Shown: one piece after another, positions 1-5,537 of the stretch
How positions within the stretch are numbered: the first letter of the stretch is position 1
Layout: each line of letters begins with the position of its first letter
Source of the DNA: Christensenella sp. UBA1252
GTDB taxonomy: Bacteria; Bacillota; Clostridia; Christensenellales; CAG-1252
Assembly (NCBI GenBank): GCA_002308575.1
Contig: DBVY01000010.1
Coordinates: 1 to 10,088 of the forward strand
DNA length: 10,088 bases
Reading direction: 5' to 3'
The notes under the pieces: model-generated
Told to the model about the DNA's origin: nothing
What the model saw: only the letters and a program-made list of their open reading frames with translations
Database searches by the model: none
Position numbers and translations under genes: made by a program

Positions 1-771
1 AACACCAAGCGTTGCGATATGACGGTCAAACTCGATAACGTCGTTTCCGTCGTGGACGCGGCGCGCCTTTCCGAGGAATTTTCGGACGGAAAGAGCCTGA
101 TGAAAGAGGACATCGAGGAAGACGACATCGAAAACCTGATCATTCAGCAGGTCGAATTCTGTAATAAGATCATCATCAATAAAACCGACCTCGTTTCCAA
201 AGAAGCGTTGAAAGAGGTCGAAGCCGTGATCCGCGCTTTGCAACCCGAAGCGGAACTCATCGAAGCGGTCAAAGGCGAAGTGCCCCTTGATAAGATCCTC
301 GGAACGAATTCCTTCGACTTTGACGTCGCTTCCCGTTCCGCCGCTTGGATCAAAGGTCTTGAAGAGATCGAGGAAGAGGAAGAACCCGAGGGCGAAGTCT
401 TGGAGTACAACATTTCGACTTTCGTCTATAAGCGCAGAAGTAAGATCGACACGAAGAAGTTCGTCGATTGGGCGAATAACGAGTACCCGAAGTCGATCAT
501 TCGCGCGAAGGGCGTCGTTTGGATCTCGCGCGACAGCAAAAATATGTATATGTTCGAGCAGGCGGGCACGCAAAAGAGCCTCGTGAATGCGGGGCCGTGG
601 GTCGCGTCGCTCTCCAAAGCCGAGCAACAGGAGATCCTTTTGATGGCGCCGGACGTTGCCGCCGAGTGGGATGAAACCTTCGGCGATAAGATGATTAAGC
701 TCGTTTTCATCGGAAAGAATATGGATCGCGCCGCGATCGAAAAATCCCTTGACGCGATGCTCAAAGACTAA
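1..771 (+). CDS. CobW/COG0523-family GTPase, 5'-truncated by the window edge
   Basis: The reading frame is open from base 1, so the ATG at 19 is probably internal and the N-terminal part with the P-loop lies outside. About 256 residues are visible. They begin with a VVSVVDA strand typical of the nucleotide-binding core, followed by the G4 motif NKTD (visible residues 60-63). A very acidic linker (about 121-132) leads into the CobW C-terminal domain (from about 134, YNISTFVYKRR...), which ends with the family-like LVFIGKNMD segment. COG0523 proteins are GTPases, several of which act in zinc or cobalt delivery. Here the linker is Glu-rich rather than His-rich, so I see no obvious metal-binding tract. 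A zinc operon lies about 3 kb downstream, which fits a zinc role but does not prove one. The gene ends in a terminator at 787-813. The substrate metal is unknown. Confidence 0.85.
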   Translation, partial: NTKRCDMTVKLDNVVSVVDAARLSEEFSDGKSLMKEDIEEDDIENLIIQQVEFCNKIIINKTDLVSKEALKEVEAVIRALQPEAELIEAVKGEVPLDKILGTNSFDFDVASRSAAWIKGLEEIEEEEEPEGEVLEYNISTFVYKRRSKIDTKKFVDWANNEYPKSIIRAKGVVWISRDSKNMYMFEQAGTQKSLVNAGPWVASLSKAEQQEILLMAPDVAAEWDETFGDKMIKLVFIGKNMDRAAIEKSLDAMLKD

Positions 772-786
772 AAGAAAAAAGAAAAG

Positions 787-813
787 GGCTGTTGAAACGC
801 AACAGCCTTTTTT
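787..813. terminator. Bidirectional rho-independent terminator between the CobW-type gene and dtd
   Basis: A perfect 8-bp stem (GGCTGTTG at 787-794, CAACAGCC at 800-807) has a 5-base loop and is followed by six T on the plus strand. On the minus strand the same stem is followed by a T-rich tract (complement of the A-rich 772-786). It can therefore stop transcription from both convergent genes. Confidence 0.9.
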
Positions 814-839
814 CTATGTTTTCAAGTTGGCGACGCGCC

Positions 840-1280
840 TTAAATATTGTCGTAAATGATCGTGACGGGGCCGTCGTTCAGTTGCTCGATCTTCATATCC
901 GCGCCGAACACGCCTTTTTGAACGGGAACGCCGAGGGCTGCGATCTTCGCCGTAAAGTGTTCGTATAATTCGTTTGCGCGTTCGGGTCTTTCCGCGCCCG
1001 AGAAGCCGGGGCGGTTGCCGTGCGAAACGTCCGCATACAGCGTAAACTGGGAGATGGAAAGGATCTCGCCCCCGATATCCTGAACGGAGAGATTCATCTT
1101 TCCGTTTTCGTCCTCGAAAACGCGAAGTTTAACGATCTTTTCCGCAAGCTTTTCGGCTTCCTTTTCTTCGTCGCCGACTCCTACGCCGACGTACACCGCG
1201 AGTCCTTTTCCGATTTTGCTGATTTCTTTTCCGTCCACGGTCAGACGGGTGCTTTTTACTCTTTGAACGACAAGTTTCAT
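840..1280 (-). CDS. dtd: D-aminoacyl-tRNA deacylase
   Basis: The 146-residue product is full length for the DTD family. It hydrolyses D-amino acids wrongly attached to tRNA in the cytoplasm, so it is a translation quality-control enzyme. Diagnostic motifs are present: the N-terminal MKLVVQRV, the SQFTLYAD catalytic stretch (residues 77-84, with Thr80 at the catalytic position) and NDGPVT (135-140), which contains the Gly-cisPro pair that gives chiral selectivity. The start codon overlaps the deoC stop by four bases (ATGA at 1277-1280). No Shine-Dalgarno is visible upstream (the bases before ATG on the minus strand read TTTGAAAA), so translation probably depends on ribosomes finishing deoC. 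It ends before the bidirectional terminator at 787-813. Confidence 0.96.
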   Translation of the reverse strand: MKLVVQRVKSTRLTVDGKEISKIGKGLAVYVGVGVGDEEKEAEKLAEKIVKLRVFEDENGKMNLSVQDIGGEILSISQFTLYADVSHGNRPGFSGAERPERANELYEHFTAKIAALGVPVQKGVFGADMKIEQLNDGPVTIIYDNI

Positions 1281-1933
1281 TTTTTCAAACTGTTTTTGAT
1301 AACGGCGCTTGCGCCGATCCTGTCCGCGCCCGCCGAAAGAAAGGCGAGGGCGTCTTCCGCCGAGCGAATCCCGCCCGCGGCTTTGATTTTAACGTTTTTC
1401 CCGATATGTGCTTTGAAGAGCAGGACGTCTTCGATCGTCGCGCCCGCTTTGGAAAAGCCCGTGCTCGTTTTGATATAGTCAGCGCCCGCTCTCGTAACTG
1501 CGCCGCAAAGCGCGATCTTTTCTTCTTCTGTCAAAAGGCAGGTTTCGATGATGACTTTCAATATCTTTCCTTCCGAGGCTTTCCGAACGGCGGCAATCTC
1601 GTTTTCCACAAACGCAAAGTCGCCTTCCTTTACGCGATTGATATTGACGACCATATCCACTTCGTCCGCGCCTTTTTCGATCGCGTCCTTGGTTTCGAAG
1701 ACCTTCGATGCGGTCGTATGGTAGCCGTTCGGGAACCCGATCACGGTGCAAACCTTTACGGTTGAAACGAGCTTTTTTGCGTCCGAAACGAAGCAGGGCG
1801 GCACGCAAACGCTCGCCGCGCCCGCTTTTTCCGCTTCCTTGCAAAGCAGGGCGAGGTCTTCTTTCGTTGCAGTCACGGAGAGCAGCGTGTGATCGATCTT
1901 CGAAAAAATATAAGAAAGTGTTTTTTGATCCAT
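1277..1933 (-). CDS. deoC: Deoxyribose-phosphate aldolase
   Basis: The 218-residue class I aldolase has the usual length of the short bacterial DeoC. It cleaves 2-deoxyribose-5-phosphate to glyceraldehyde-3-phosphate and acetaldehyde in deoxynucleoside catabolism. Key residues are visible: the Schiff-base lysine in YIKTSTGF (Lys155), the second active-site lysine in KIKAAGGIR (Lys184) and the aspartate in EVDMVVNI (Asp93). The start is set by an AAGGAG site (1939-1944) five bases before ATG and by a consensus promoter just upstream. It forms a two-gene unit with dtd, sharing a 4-bp overlap. No other deo genes are present in the window. Confidence 0.97.
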   Translation of the reverse strand: MDQKTLSYIFSKIDHTLLSVTATKEDLALLCKEAEKAGAASVCVPPCFVSDAKKLVSTVKVCTVIGFPNGYHTTASKVFETKDAIEKGADEVDMVVNINRVKEGDFAFVENEIAAVRKASEGKILKVIIETCLLTEEEKIALCGAVTRAGADYIKTSTGFSKAGATIEDVLLFKAHIGKNVKIKAAGGIRSAEDALAFLSAGADRIGASAVIKNSLKK

Positions 1934-1951
1934 ATTCGCTCCTTTTCTTTT

Positions 1952-1980
1952 ATTATAAAATGCGCCGTGCGATCTGTCAA
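1952..1980 (-). promoter_or_regulatory. Consensus sigma-A promoter for deoC-dtd
   Basis: Reading the minus strand, TTGACA (1975-1980) and TATAAT (1952-1957) are separated by exactly 17 bases, a full consensus match. The start point would fall near 1945, directly before the AAGGAG site, so the 5' leader would be only about a dozen bases long. Confidence 0.9.
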
Positions 1981-2035
1981 CGAAGCGAAAGAGGAACGCC
2001 GCCTCTTATTCCCGAATAGGATACAGAAGCGCGTA

Positions 2036-2064
2036 TTGCGTTTGCGCCTCGAACGTGCTATACT
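2036..2064 (+). promoter_or_regulatory. Probable promoter of the nucleoside kinase gene, extended -10 type
   Basis: TATACT (2059-2064) is preceded by TG one base upstream (2056-2057), making an extended -10. A partial -35, TTGCGT (2036-2041), lies 17 bases upstream. The element is divergent from the deoC promoter, about 55 bases away. The ribosome site AGAGGTG (2071-2077) follows at once. Confidence 0.65.
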
Positions 2065-2083
2065 GTCAAAAGAGGTGTAAACT

Positions 2084-3010
2084 ATGATCAATTGGGCAAA
2101 AATGGAAGAATTGGCAAAAAATCATCTGTCGTCTTTGATCTATAACAGCGAGTACAATTTCGATTCGCAAGTCATAGAGATCGCAGATAAGATCTATCAG
2201 AAAAAATCGGTCAAAATGATCATGATCGCGGGGCCGTCCGCGAGCGGAAAAACGACGTTCGCAAACCTTCTCGCCGACCGCTTGGAATTCCGCGGCACGA
2301 AGGTGCATCGCATCTCGACGGACGATTTCTTTATCGACCGCGATAAGGTCGAGGTGCTTCCGTCCGGCGTTCGCGATTTCGATTCGCTCTCCGCGATGGA
2401 CATCGGTCTTTTGACCTATACCCTCGAGCAGATCCTCGAAGGCAGGCGCGTCGTCGTTCCCGCGTACGATTTTATCGATGGGAAGCGGGCGGGCGAAACG
2501 CGCGAACTTAAATCCCAACCGCAGGACATAACGATCGTCGAAGGGATCCACGCTTTGAATCCCGTCGTGCTCGGGAAGTATGCGATCGACGATGAAAACG
2601 TCGTCGGCGTCTATATCTCGCCGCGCCGCGATTTTGTGCTCCCGAGCGGCAGGCATATCGCGCCCGTCGAACTTCGGTTGCTCCGCCGCATCTTGCGCGA
2701 TTACTATTCGCGCGGCTATTCTTTGTCCGACACGCTCCTGCAATGGGACGAGGTCTTGAAAGCGGAAAAGGTTTATATCTATCCGTACGTCTATAAAGCG
2801 AGCTATACCGTGGACAGCGTCTACGATTACGAGCTCTTGGTCTATAAGCGTTGCTTGGGGAATTCTTTGGACGGCTATCCGAACCGTTGGACGGATAATA
2901 TCCGCGAAGTGTTGAAAGAAGTTTCGGTGATTCCGGATATGACGATCCCGTCCACCTCGCTTTTAAATGAGTTTATTAAAGGGGGTCAAGTCGGCGGCAA
3001 GCGCGGATAA
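2084..3010 (+). CDS. Uridine kinase/phosphoribulokinase-family nucleoside kinase, short form
   Basis: The 308-residue cytoplasmic P-loop kinase carries Walker A GPSASGKT (residues 50-57), STDDFF (78-83), DFDSLSAMD (98-106), VEGIH (152-156) and the Arg-rich RLLRRILRDYYSRG segment (198-211), in the order expected for the uridine kinase/PRK family. The C-terminal IPSTSLLNEFIKGG resembles the ending of the Clostridia 'nucleoside kinase' proteins. Those are usually about 550 residues with a TGS-like/threonyl-tRNA-synthetase-like N-terminal half. That half is absent here: the ATG at 2084 has a good ribosome site six bases upstream (2071-2077) and a promoter before it, so the short form looks genuine. 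It probably phosphorylates a nucleoside or related sugar alcohol using NTP; the substrate is not readable from sequence. It is transcribed alone. Confidence 0.88.
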   Translation: MINWAKMEELAKNHLSSLIYNSEYNFDSQVIEIADKIYQKKSVKMIMIAGPSASGKTTFANLLADRLEFRGTKVHRISTDDFFIDRDKVEVLPSGVRDFDSLSAMDIGLLTYTLEQILEGRRVVVPAYDFIDGKRAGETRELKSQPQDITIVEGIHALNPVVLGKYAIDDENVVGVYISPRRDFVLPSGRHIAPVELRLLRRILRDYYSRGYSLSDTLLQWDEVLKAEKVYIYPYVYKASYTVDSVYDYELLVYKRCLGNSLDGYPNRWTDNIREVLKEVSVIPDMTIPSTSLLNEFIKGGQVGGKRG

Positions 3011-3041
3011 ACGGCACGCTGACTTTGTTTACTGATTTCAA

Positions 3042-3084
3042 AACGCGCAGTTACGTACAAGAAGTACGCGCCTGTGCGTTTTTT
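3042..3084 (+). terminator. Rho-independent terminator of the nucleoside kinase gene
   Basis: The outer arms AACGCGCAG (3042-3050) and CTGTGCGTT (3072-3080) pair with one G-U wobble. The inner arms CGTAC (3054-3058) and GTACG (3064-3068) form a second stem around AAGAA, with an asymmetric bulge between the two stems. Six T follow at 3079-3084. Confidence 0.8.
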
Positions 3085-3172
3085 CATCGAGCCTCGTCAG
3101 CAACCTTTTCTCCACACTTGCACCGTTTTTCGCGCTTGCGTTCGAGAGAGTATTTCAAATCATATCCGATTG

Positions 3173-3203
3173 AAAAAAACACGCTCGAAATTCGAGCGTG
3201 TTT
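3173..3203 (-). terminator. Rho-independent terminator of the PH-domain gene
   Basis: A perfect 13-bp inverted repeat (arms 3177-3189 and 3191-3203, one central base) would fold as an 11-bp stem ending in CACGCTCG/CGAGCGTG. On the minus strand it is followed by seven T (complement of A at 3173-3179). It lies about 20 bases after the stop of the minus-strand gene. The interval 3085-3172 between the two terminators holds nothing I recognise. Confidence 0.9.
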
Positions 3204-3223
3204 CCGTTTGCTTGAATGAGAAA

Positions 3224-3637
3224 TCAAAGATCGATCGGAACGACGGTGTTGATCATTTTCAGAACTTTTTCCGGATATTTGATATTCTTGAATTCGATCT
3301 TTTCGCCTTCGGGGCCTTGAATATAGATCGTGCCGTATTTATTAATCGCGCTCCAAAAGGTTTTTTTCATCGAAACGTTGTCCGTTTCTTCCACTCTGAA
3401 CTGCTGGCAGACGACTTTCAGCCAACCTTCCTTTTTGAGGATCCTTTTATCGGTGATCGCGTACTCCGTGTTCGTGAAAAGGATATGATAACGGATCGCG
3501 AGGATCAACGGGATGAAGAGCGCCCAGCAAAACAGGATGCCTGCGAACCAAGACCAAAAAAGGGGAACCTTCGATCTCTTCGGAGAAAGAAGCAATTGTT
3601 CGTCTTCCGTAAGGAAAATGTCTTGTAAATAATTCAT
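3224..3637 (-). CDS. Small membrane protein with bacterial PH-like domain
   Basis: The 137-residue protein has a short polar N-terminus and a hydrophobic stretch at about residues 25-54, which is one long helix or a tight two-helix hairpin. A soluble domain follows, beginning EYAITDKRILKKEGWL (59-72). That pattern (Y-A-I-T-D/N-K-R-I followed by G-W/x-L) is characteristic of bacterial PH-like domains (bPH2/DUF304-type). The domain ends at IKYPEKVLKMINTV. Such proteins are membrane-anchored with a cytoplasmic PH-like fold, and their function is generally unknown. A ribosome site AAGGAGG (3648-3654) lies ten bases before ATG. The gene has its own promoter and terminator and is divergent from the zinc operon. 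No metal-ligand cluster is visible, so a link to zinc is not supported. Confidence 0.75.
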   Translation of the reverse strand: MNYLQDIFLTEDEQLLLSPKRSKVPLFWSWFAGILFCWALFIPLILAIRYHILFTNTEYAITDKRILKKEGWLKVVCQQFRVEETDNVSMKKTFWSAINKYGTIYIQGPEGEKIEFKNIKYPEKVLKMINTVVPIDL

Positions 3638-3672
3638 TCGGCGTTGTCCTCCTTGCGCCCGTCTTTATACAT

Positions 3673-3701
3673 AGTATATATCGTATTATGCTTTTAGTCA
3701 A
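3673..3701 (-). promoter_or_regulatory. Promoter of the PH-domain gene
   Basis: On the minus strand, TTGACT (3696-3701) and TATACT (3673-3678) are 17 bases apart, each one base off consensus. The -10 overlaps a 13-base dyad (TATAC at 3666-3670, GTATA at 3674-3678), which could be an operator or simply AT-rich promoter DNA. Confidence 0.8.
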
Positions 3702-3736
3702 TCCGTTAAAGAAAAGGATTCGTTTCGTTTTTTCGT

Positions 3737-3765
3737 TTGACATTCTTTTTCGGGCGAATTATAAT
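3737..3765 (+). promoter_or_regulatory. Consensus sigma-A promoter of the zur-znu operon
   Basis: TTGACA (3737-3742) and TATAAT (3760-3765) are separated by exactly 17 bases, a full consensus match. The predicted start point is near 3772, inside the inverted repeat at 3767-3789. A promoter this strong placed on top of a dyad suits tight repression with high output when derepressed. Confidence 0.92.
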
Positions 3766-3766
3766 G

Positions 3767-3789
3767 AATTTGCGAATAAGTCGCAAATT
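3767..3789 (+). promoter_or_regulatory. Candidate Zur operator (perfect 9-5-9 inverted repeat)
   Basis: AATTTGCGA (3767-3775) and TCGCAAATT (3781-3789) are perfect inverted repeats around a 5-base spacer. The dyad starts two bases after the -10 box and covers the expected transcription start, a position where a bound repressor would block the promoter. The first gene of the operon encodes a Fur-family protein, so autoregulation is likely. The sequence is not the classical 7-1-7 Fur/Zur box of Bacillus, so assignment to this regulator is an inference. Confidence 0.7.
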
Positions 3790-3797
3790 GATCGGAT

Positions 3798-4190
3798 ATG
3801 AATTACGCAACGGAGCAACGGAAAAGCATTATTTCTTATTTTGAAAAGCGCCTCGATGAGAGCGTTTCGGCGGCGGATATCGCCTCCGCTTTGGCTTTTT
3901 CCGTCAGCAAAAGCGCCGTGTATCGCAATTTGGCTCTCTTGGAAAAAGAGGGCAAGATCGTGCGCGTGCAATCTGGCGATCGCACCGCGTTGTATCGTTA
4001 CGTCGCGAGCGGAAAATGCGAAGGAAAGATCCATATGTCCTGCGTGCGTTGCGGCAAAACGGAGCACGTTTCCGCCGAGGCGGCTTCGCGCTTCGAAAAG
4101 GCGTTGAAGGACGCGGACGGTTTTTCCTTAAACAAAGGCGAATGCCTGTTGTTCGGCGTTTGCAAAGATTGCAGCGGGAGGGTAAAATGA
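3798..4190 (+). CDS. zur: Fur-family metalloregulator, probable zinc uptake repressor
   Basis: The 130-residue protein has the Fur-family layout: an N-terminal winged helix (recognition region SVSKSAVYRNLALLEKEGKI, 34-53) and a C-terminal dimerisation and metal domain. The structural zinc site is complete, with CVRC (Cys82, Cys85) and CKDC (Cys122, Cys125). Cys74 and His79, spaced as in the sensory site of some Zur proteins, and His90 are candidate regulatory ligands. The usual HHHH run is reduced to KIHMSC. It is called Zur rather than Fur/PerR because it heads a znuACB operon. The ATG at 3798 is the first in frame after a stop at 3789-3791. No real Shine-Dalgarno precedes it, which suggests weak translation of the repressor. 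Its stop overlaps the next gene's start (ATGA, 4187-4190). Confidence 0.85.
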   Translation: MNYATEQRKSIISYFEKRLDESVSAADIASALAFSVSKSAVYRNLALLEKEGKIVRVQSGDRTALYRYVASGKCEGKIHMSCVRCGKTEHVSAEAASRFEKALKDADGFSLNKGECLLFGVCKDCSGRVK

Positions 4191-4465
4191 AAAAGAGTTT
4201 TCGGTTCCTTCTCCTGCTTATAATCCTTCTCCTCGTTTTCTCATTTGCGTATTCGAGCGCGGAAAGCGCGCATCACGATTGTTCGGGCGAGGATTGCCCG
4301 ATCTGCGCGATCCTGTTTATCGTCACGTCGCTCTTTTTGTTGCCGATCTTTTTGGTTTCGGCGACGAAAACGCTTTTCAAAGAAAGAAAGGCTTCCGCCA
4401 AGGCGTCCAAGCGGGTTTTCCCGACGCTGACGCCGGTATCCTTAAAAACGAAATTATCCGATTGA
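4187..4465 (+). CDS. Small membrane protein with extracytoplasmic HHDCSGEDCPIC motif
   Basis: The 92-residue product starts at an ATG that overlaps the zur stop by four bases, with a strong GGGAGGG site (4176-4182). Residues 1-20 form a signal-like hydrophobic segment (MKKSFRFLLLLIILLLVFSF). A short loop SSAESAHHDCSGEDCPIC (23-40) carries His29, His30, Cys32, Cys37 and Cys40. A second helix (about 41-58) and a Lys-rich tail (61-92) follow. By the positive-inside rule the Cys/His loop faces outwards and the tail inwards. If AYSSA is a cleavage site, the mature protein would begin just before the motif. The placement between zur and znuA suggests zinc binding or sensing at the membrane surface, but no function is established from sequence. 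It is not recognisable as a known enzyme or transporter. Confidence 0.85.
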   Translation: MKKSFRFLLLLIILLLVFSFAYSSAESAHHDCSGEDCPICAILFIVTSLFLLPIFLVSATKTLFKERKASAKASKRVFPTLTPVSLKTKLSD

Positions 4466-4466
4466 G

Positions 4467-4508
4467 CCTCCGAGATCGGAACTTTAAAACTATTTCAACA
4501 TTCGGAGG
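4467..4508 (+). promoter_or_regulatory. Hairpin able to sequester the znuA ribosome binding site
   Basis: CCTCCGA (4467-4473) is perfectly complementary to TCGGAGG (4502-4508), which contains the GGAGG Shine-Dalgarno of znuA. The loop is 28 bases, and flanking G-U and A-T pairs at 4465-4466/4509-4510 can lengthen the stem. The 5' arm begins one base after the stop codon of the upstream small gene (4463-4465), so a ribosome terminating there would cover the arm and free the znuA site. This suggests translational coupling. Confidence 0.55.
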
Positions 4509-4514
4509 TTATTT

Positions 4515-5528
4515 ATGAAAAAAATCATTTGTATTTTATGCGTTTTATTATTGGCGACGCTGTGTTTGGCGCCGCTATCGGCTTGCTCCGCAAAGGACGA
4601 CGGTAAGATCAAAGTCGTTTGCACGATCTTCCCGGTCTACGATTGGGCAATGAACGTCATCGGCGACAGAAAGTCCGATGTAAAAGTTACCTTGCTTCAA
4701 GACAGCGGCGCGGATATGCACTCCTATCAGCCTACGGTCGCGGATCTGGTGGCGATCGCAGAAGCGGACGTTTTCGTGTATGCAGGCGGCGAATCGGACG
4801 ATTGGGTTAAGGACGCTTTGAAGAACGTCAAAAAGAAAAATCAAGTCGTTTTGAATTTGCTTTCGATCCTCGGTGACAAGGCGCTCGTCGAAGAGATCGT
4901 GGAAGGAATGGAACACGAGCACGAGCACGAAGAAGAGGGAGAAGAGCACGAACACGAGCATGAGCACGAGCACGAGGACGAAGACGCCGAGTACGACGAG
5001 CACGTATGGCTTTCTTTGAAGAACGCGGAGATTTTTGCGCAATCGATCGCGAACGCTCTTTCCGCGGTGGACGAGGAAGGCAAGGAAACCTATGCGGCGA
5101 ACGCGAGATCTTATATCGCGTCCTTGCATGCGTTGGATCTTTCTTACGAAGAAGCGATCGAAGCCGCTCCGCGCGATACCCTTGTTTTCGGGGATCGTTT
5201 CCCGTTCCGCTATCTTTTGAAGGATTACGACTTGAAGTATTACGCGGCGTTTTCGGGTTGCTCCGCCGATATCGACGCGAGCTTTGAAACGAGAGTGTTC
5301 CTTGCGGGAAAGGTGGACGAGCTCGGGATCAAAGTGATCTTGAAACTTGAAAACGCGGACGGCAGGACGGCGACGGGCATCAAGAACGCAACGCAGGCGA
5401 AGAATCAATCGATCATGGTGCTCGATTCATTGCAATCCGCAAATAAAAAAGAGTACGCAAACGGAAGAACCTATCTTTCCGTAATGACGAGCAATCTCGA
5501 AGTCTTAAAACTCGCCCTTGCGGCATAA
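4515..5528 (+). CDS. znuA: Zinc ABC transporter substrate-binding lipoprotein
   Basis: The 337-residue protein belongs to the cluster A-I (ZnuA/AdcA-type) substrate-binding family. It has a signal peptide with lipobox LSAC (Cys24 lipidated), so it is anchored to the outer face of the membrane. Zinc ligands are visible at His69 (DMHSYQP) and His163 (DEHVWLS). A His-Glu loop at 134-154 contains eight His, as in zinc-specific members. The third canonical His, normally in an xHxAFxYL context, is missing: the aligned stretch reads FGDRFPFRYLLKDYDL (225-240), followed by GCSAD with Cys249. Glu279 is near the usual acidic ligand region. The start is set by GGAGG (4504-4508), six bases upstream. znuC follows nine bases after the stop. 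It delivers zinc to ZnuB/ZnuC. Confidence 0.95.
   Translation: MKKIICILCVLLLATLCLAPLSACSAKDDGKIKVVCTIFPVYDWAMNVIGDRKSDVKVTLLQDSGADMHSYQPTVADLVAIAEADVFVYAGGESDDWVKDALKNVKKKNQVVLNLLSILGDKALVEEIVEGMEHEHEHEEEGEEHEHEHEHEHEDEDAEYDEHVWLSLKNAEIFAQSIANALSAVDEEGKETYAANARSYIASLHALDLSYEEAIEAAPRDTLVFGDRFPFRYLLKDYDLKYYAAFSGCSADIDASFETRVFLAGKVDELGIKVILKLENADGRTATGIKNATQAKNQSIMVLDSLQSANKKEYANGRTYLSVMTSNLEVLKLALAA
4911..4976 (+). repeat. Degenerate GA(G/A)CA(C/T) hexamer repeat encoding the ZnuA His-Glu loop
   Basis: Two blocks of near-identical hexanucleotides code for Glu-His dipeptides, interrupted by EEEGEE. Gain or loss of hexamers keeps the frame, so loop length could vary between strains without inactivating znuA. 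Confidence 0.8.
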
Positions 5529-5537
5529 AGGAGAACT

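Noticed and set aside
2002..2018. Short inverted repeats between the deoC and kinase promoters (AAGAGG/CCTCTT around 1989-2007; TATTC/GAATA 2007-2018)
   Set aside because: Arms of only five to six bases, overlapping one another, with no matching regulator nearby; expected by chance.
2066..2743. 225-codon minus-strand frame antisense to the nucleoside kinase
   Set aside because: It overlaps a kinase with all motifs intact and has no family resemblance of its own.
3074..3628. 184-codon plus-strand frame opposite the PH-domain gene
   Set aside because: It starts inside the kinase terminator and has no ribosome site. The minus strand has promoter, ribosome site, PH motif and terminator.
3638..3797. 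Possible riboswitch in the intergenic space before zur
   Set aside because: The predicted leader is only about 26 bases, too short for a known riboswitch aptamer; the dyad there fits a DNA operator better.
4470..4479. CCGAGATCGG as a separate palindromic operator before znuA
   Set aside because: Only a two-base centre, no promoter around it, and it lies inside an operon; the longer anti-Shine-Dalgarno pairing explains the region better.
4575..5408. 277-codon minus-strand frame antisense to znuA
   Set aside because: Its Val/Leu runs come from reading the His-Glu repeat backwards. It has no ribosome site or promoter, and the sense strand is an unambiguous ZnuA.
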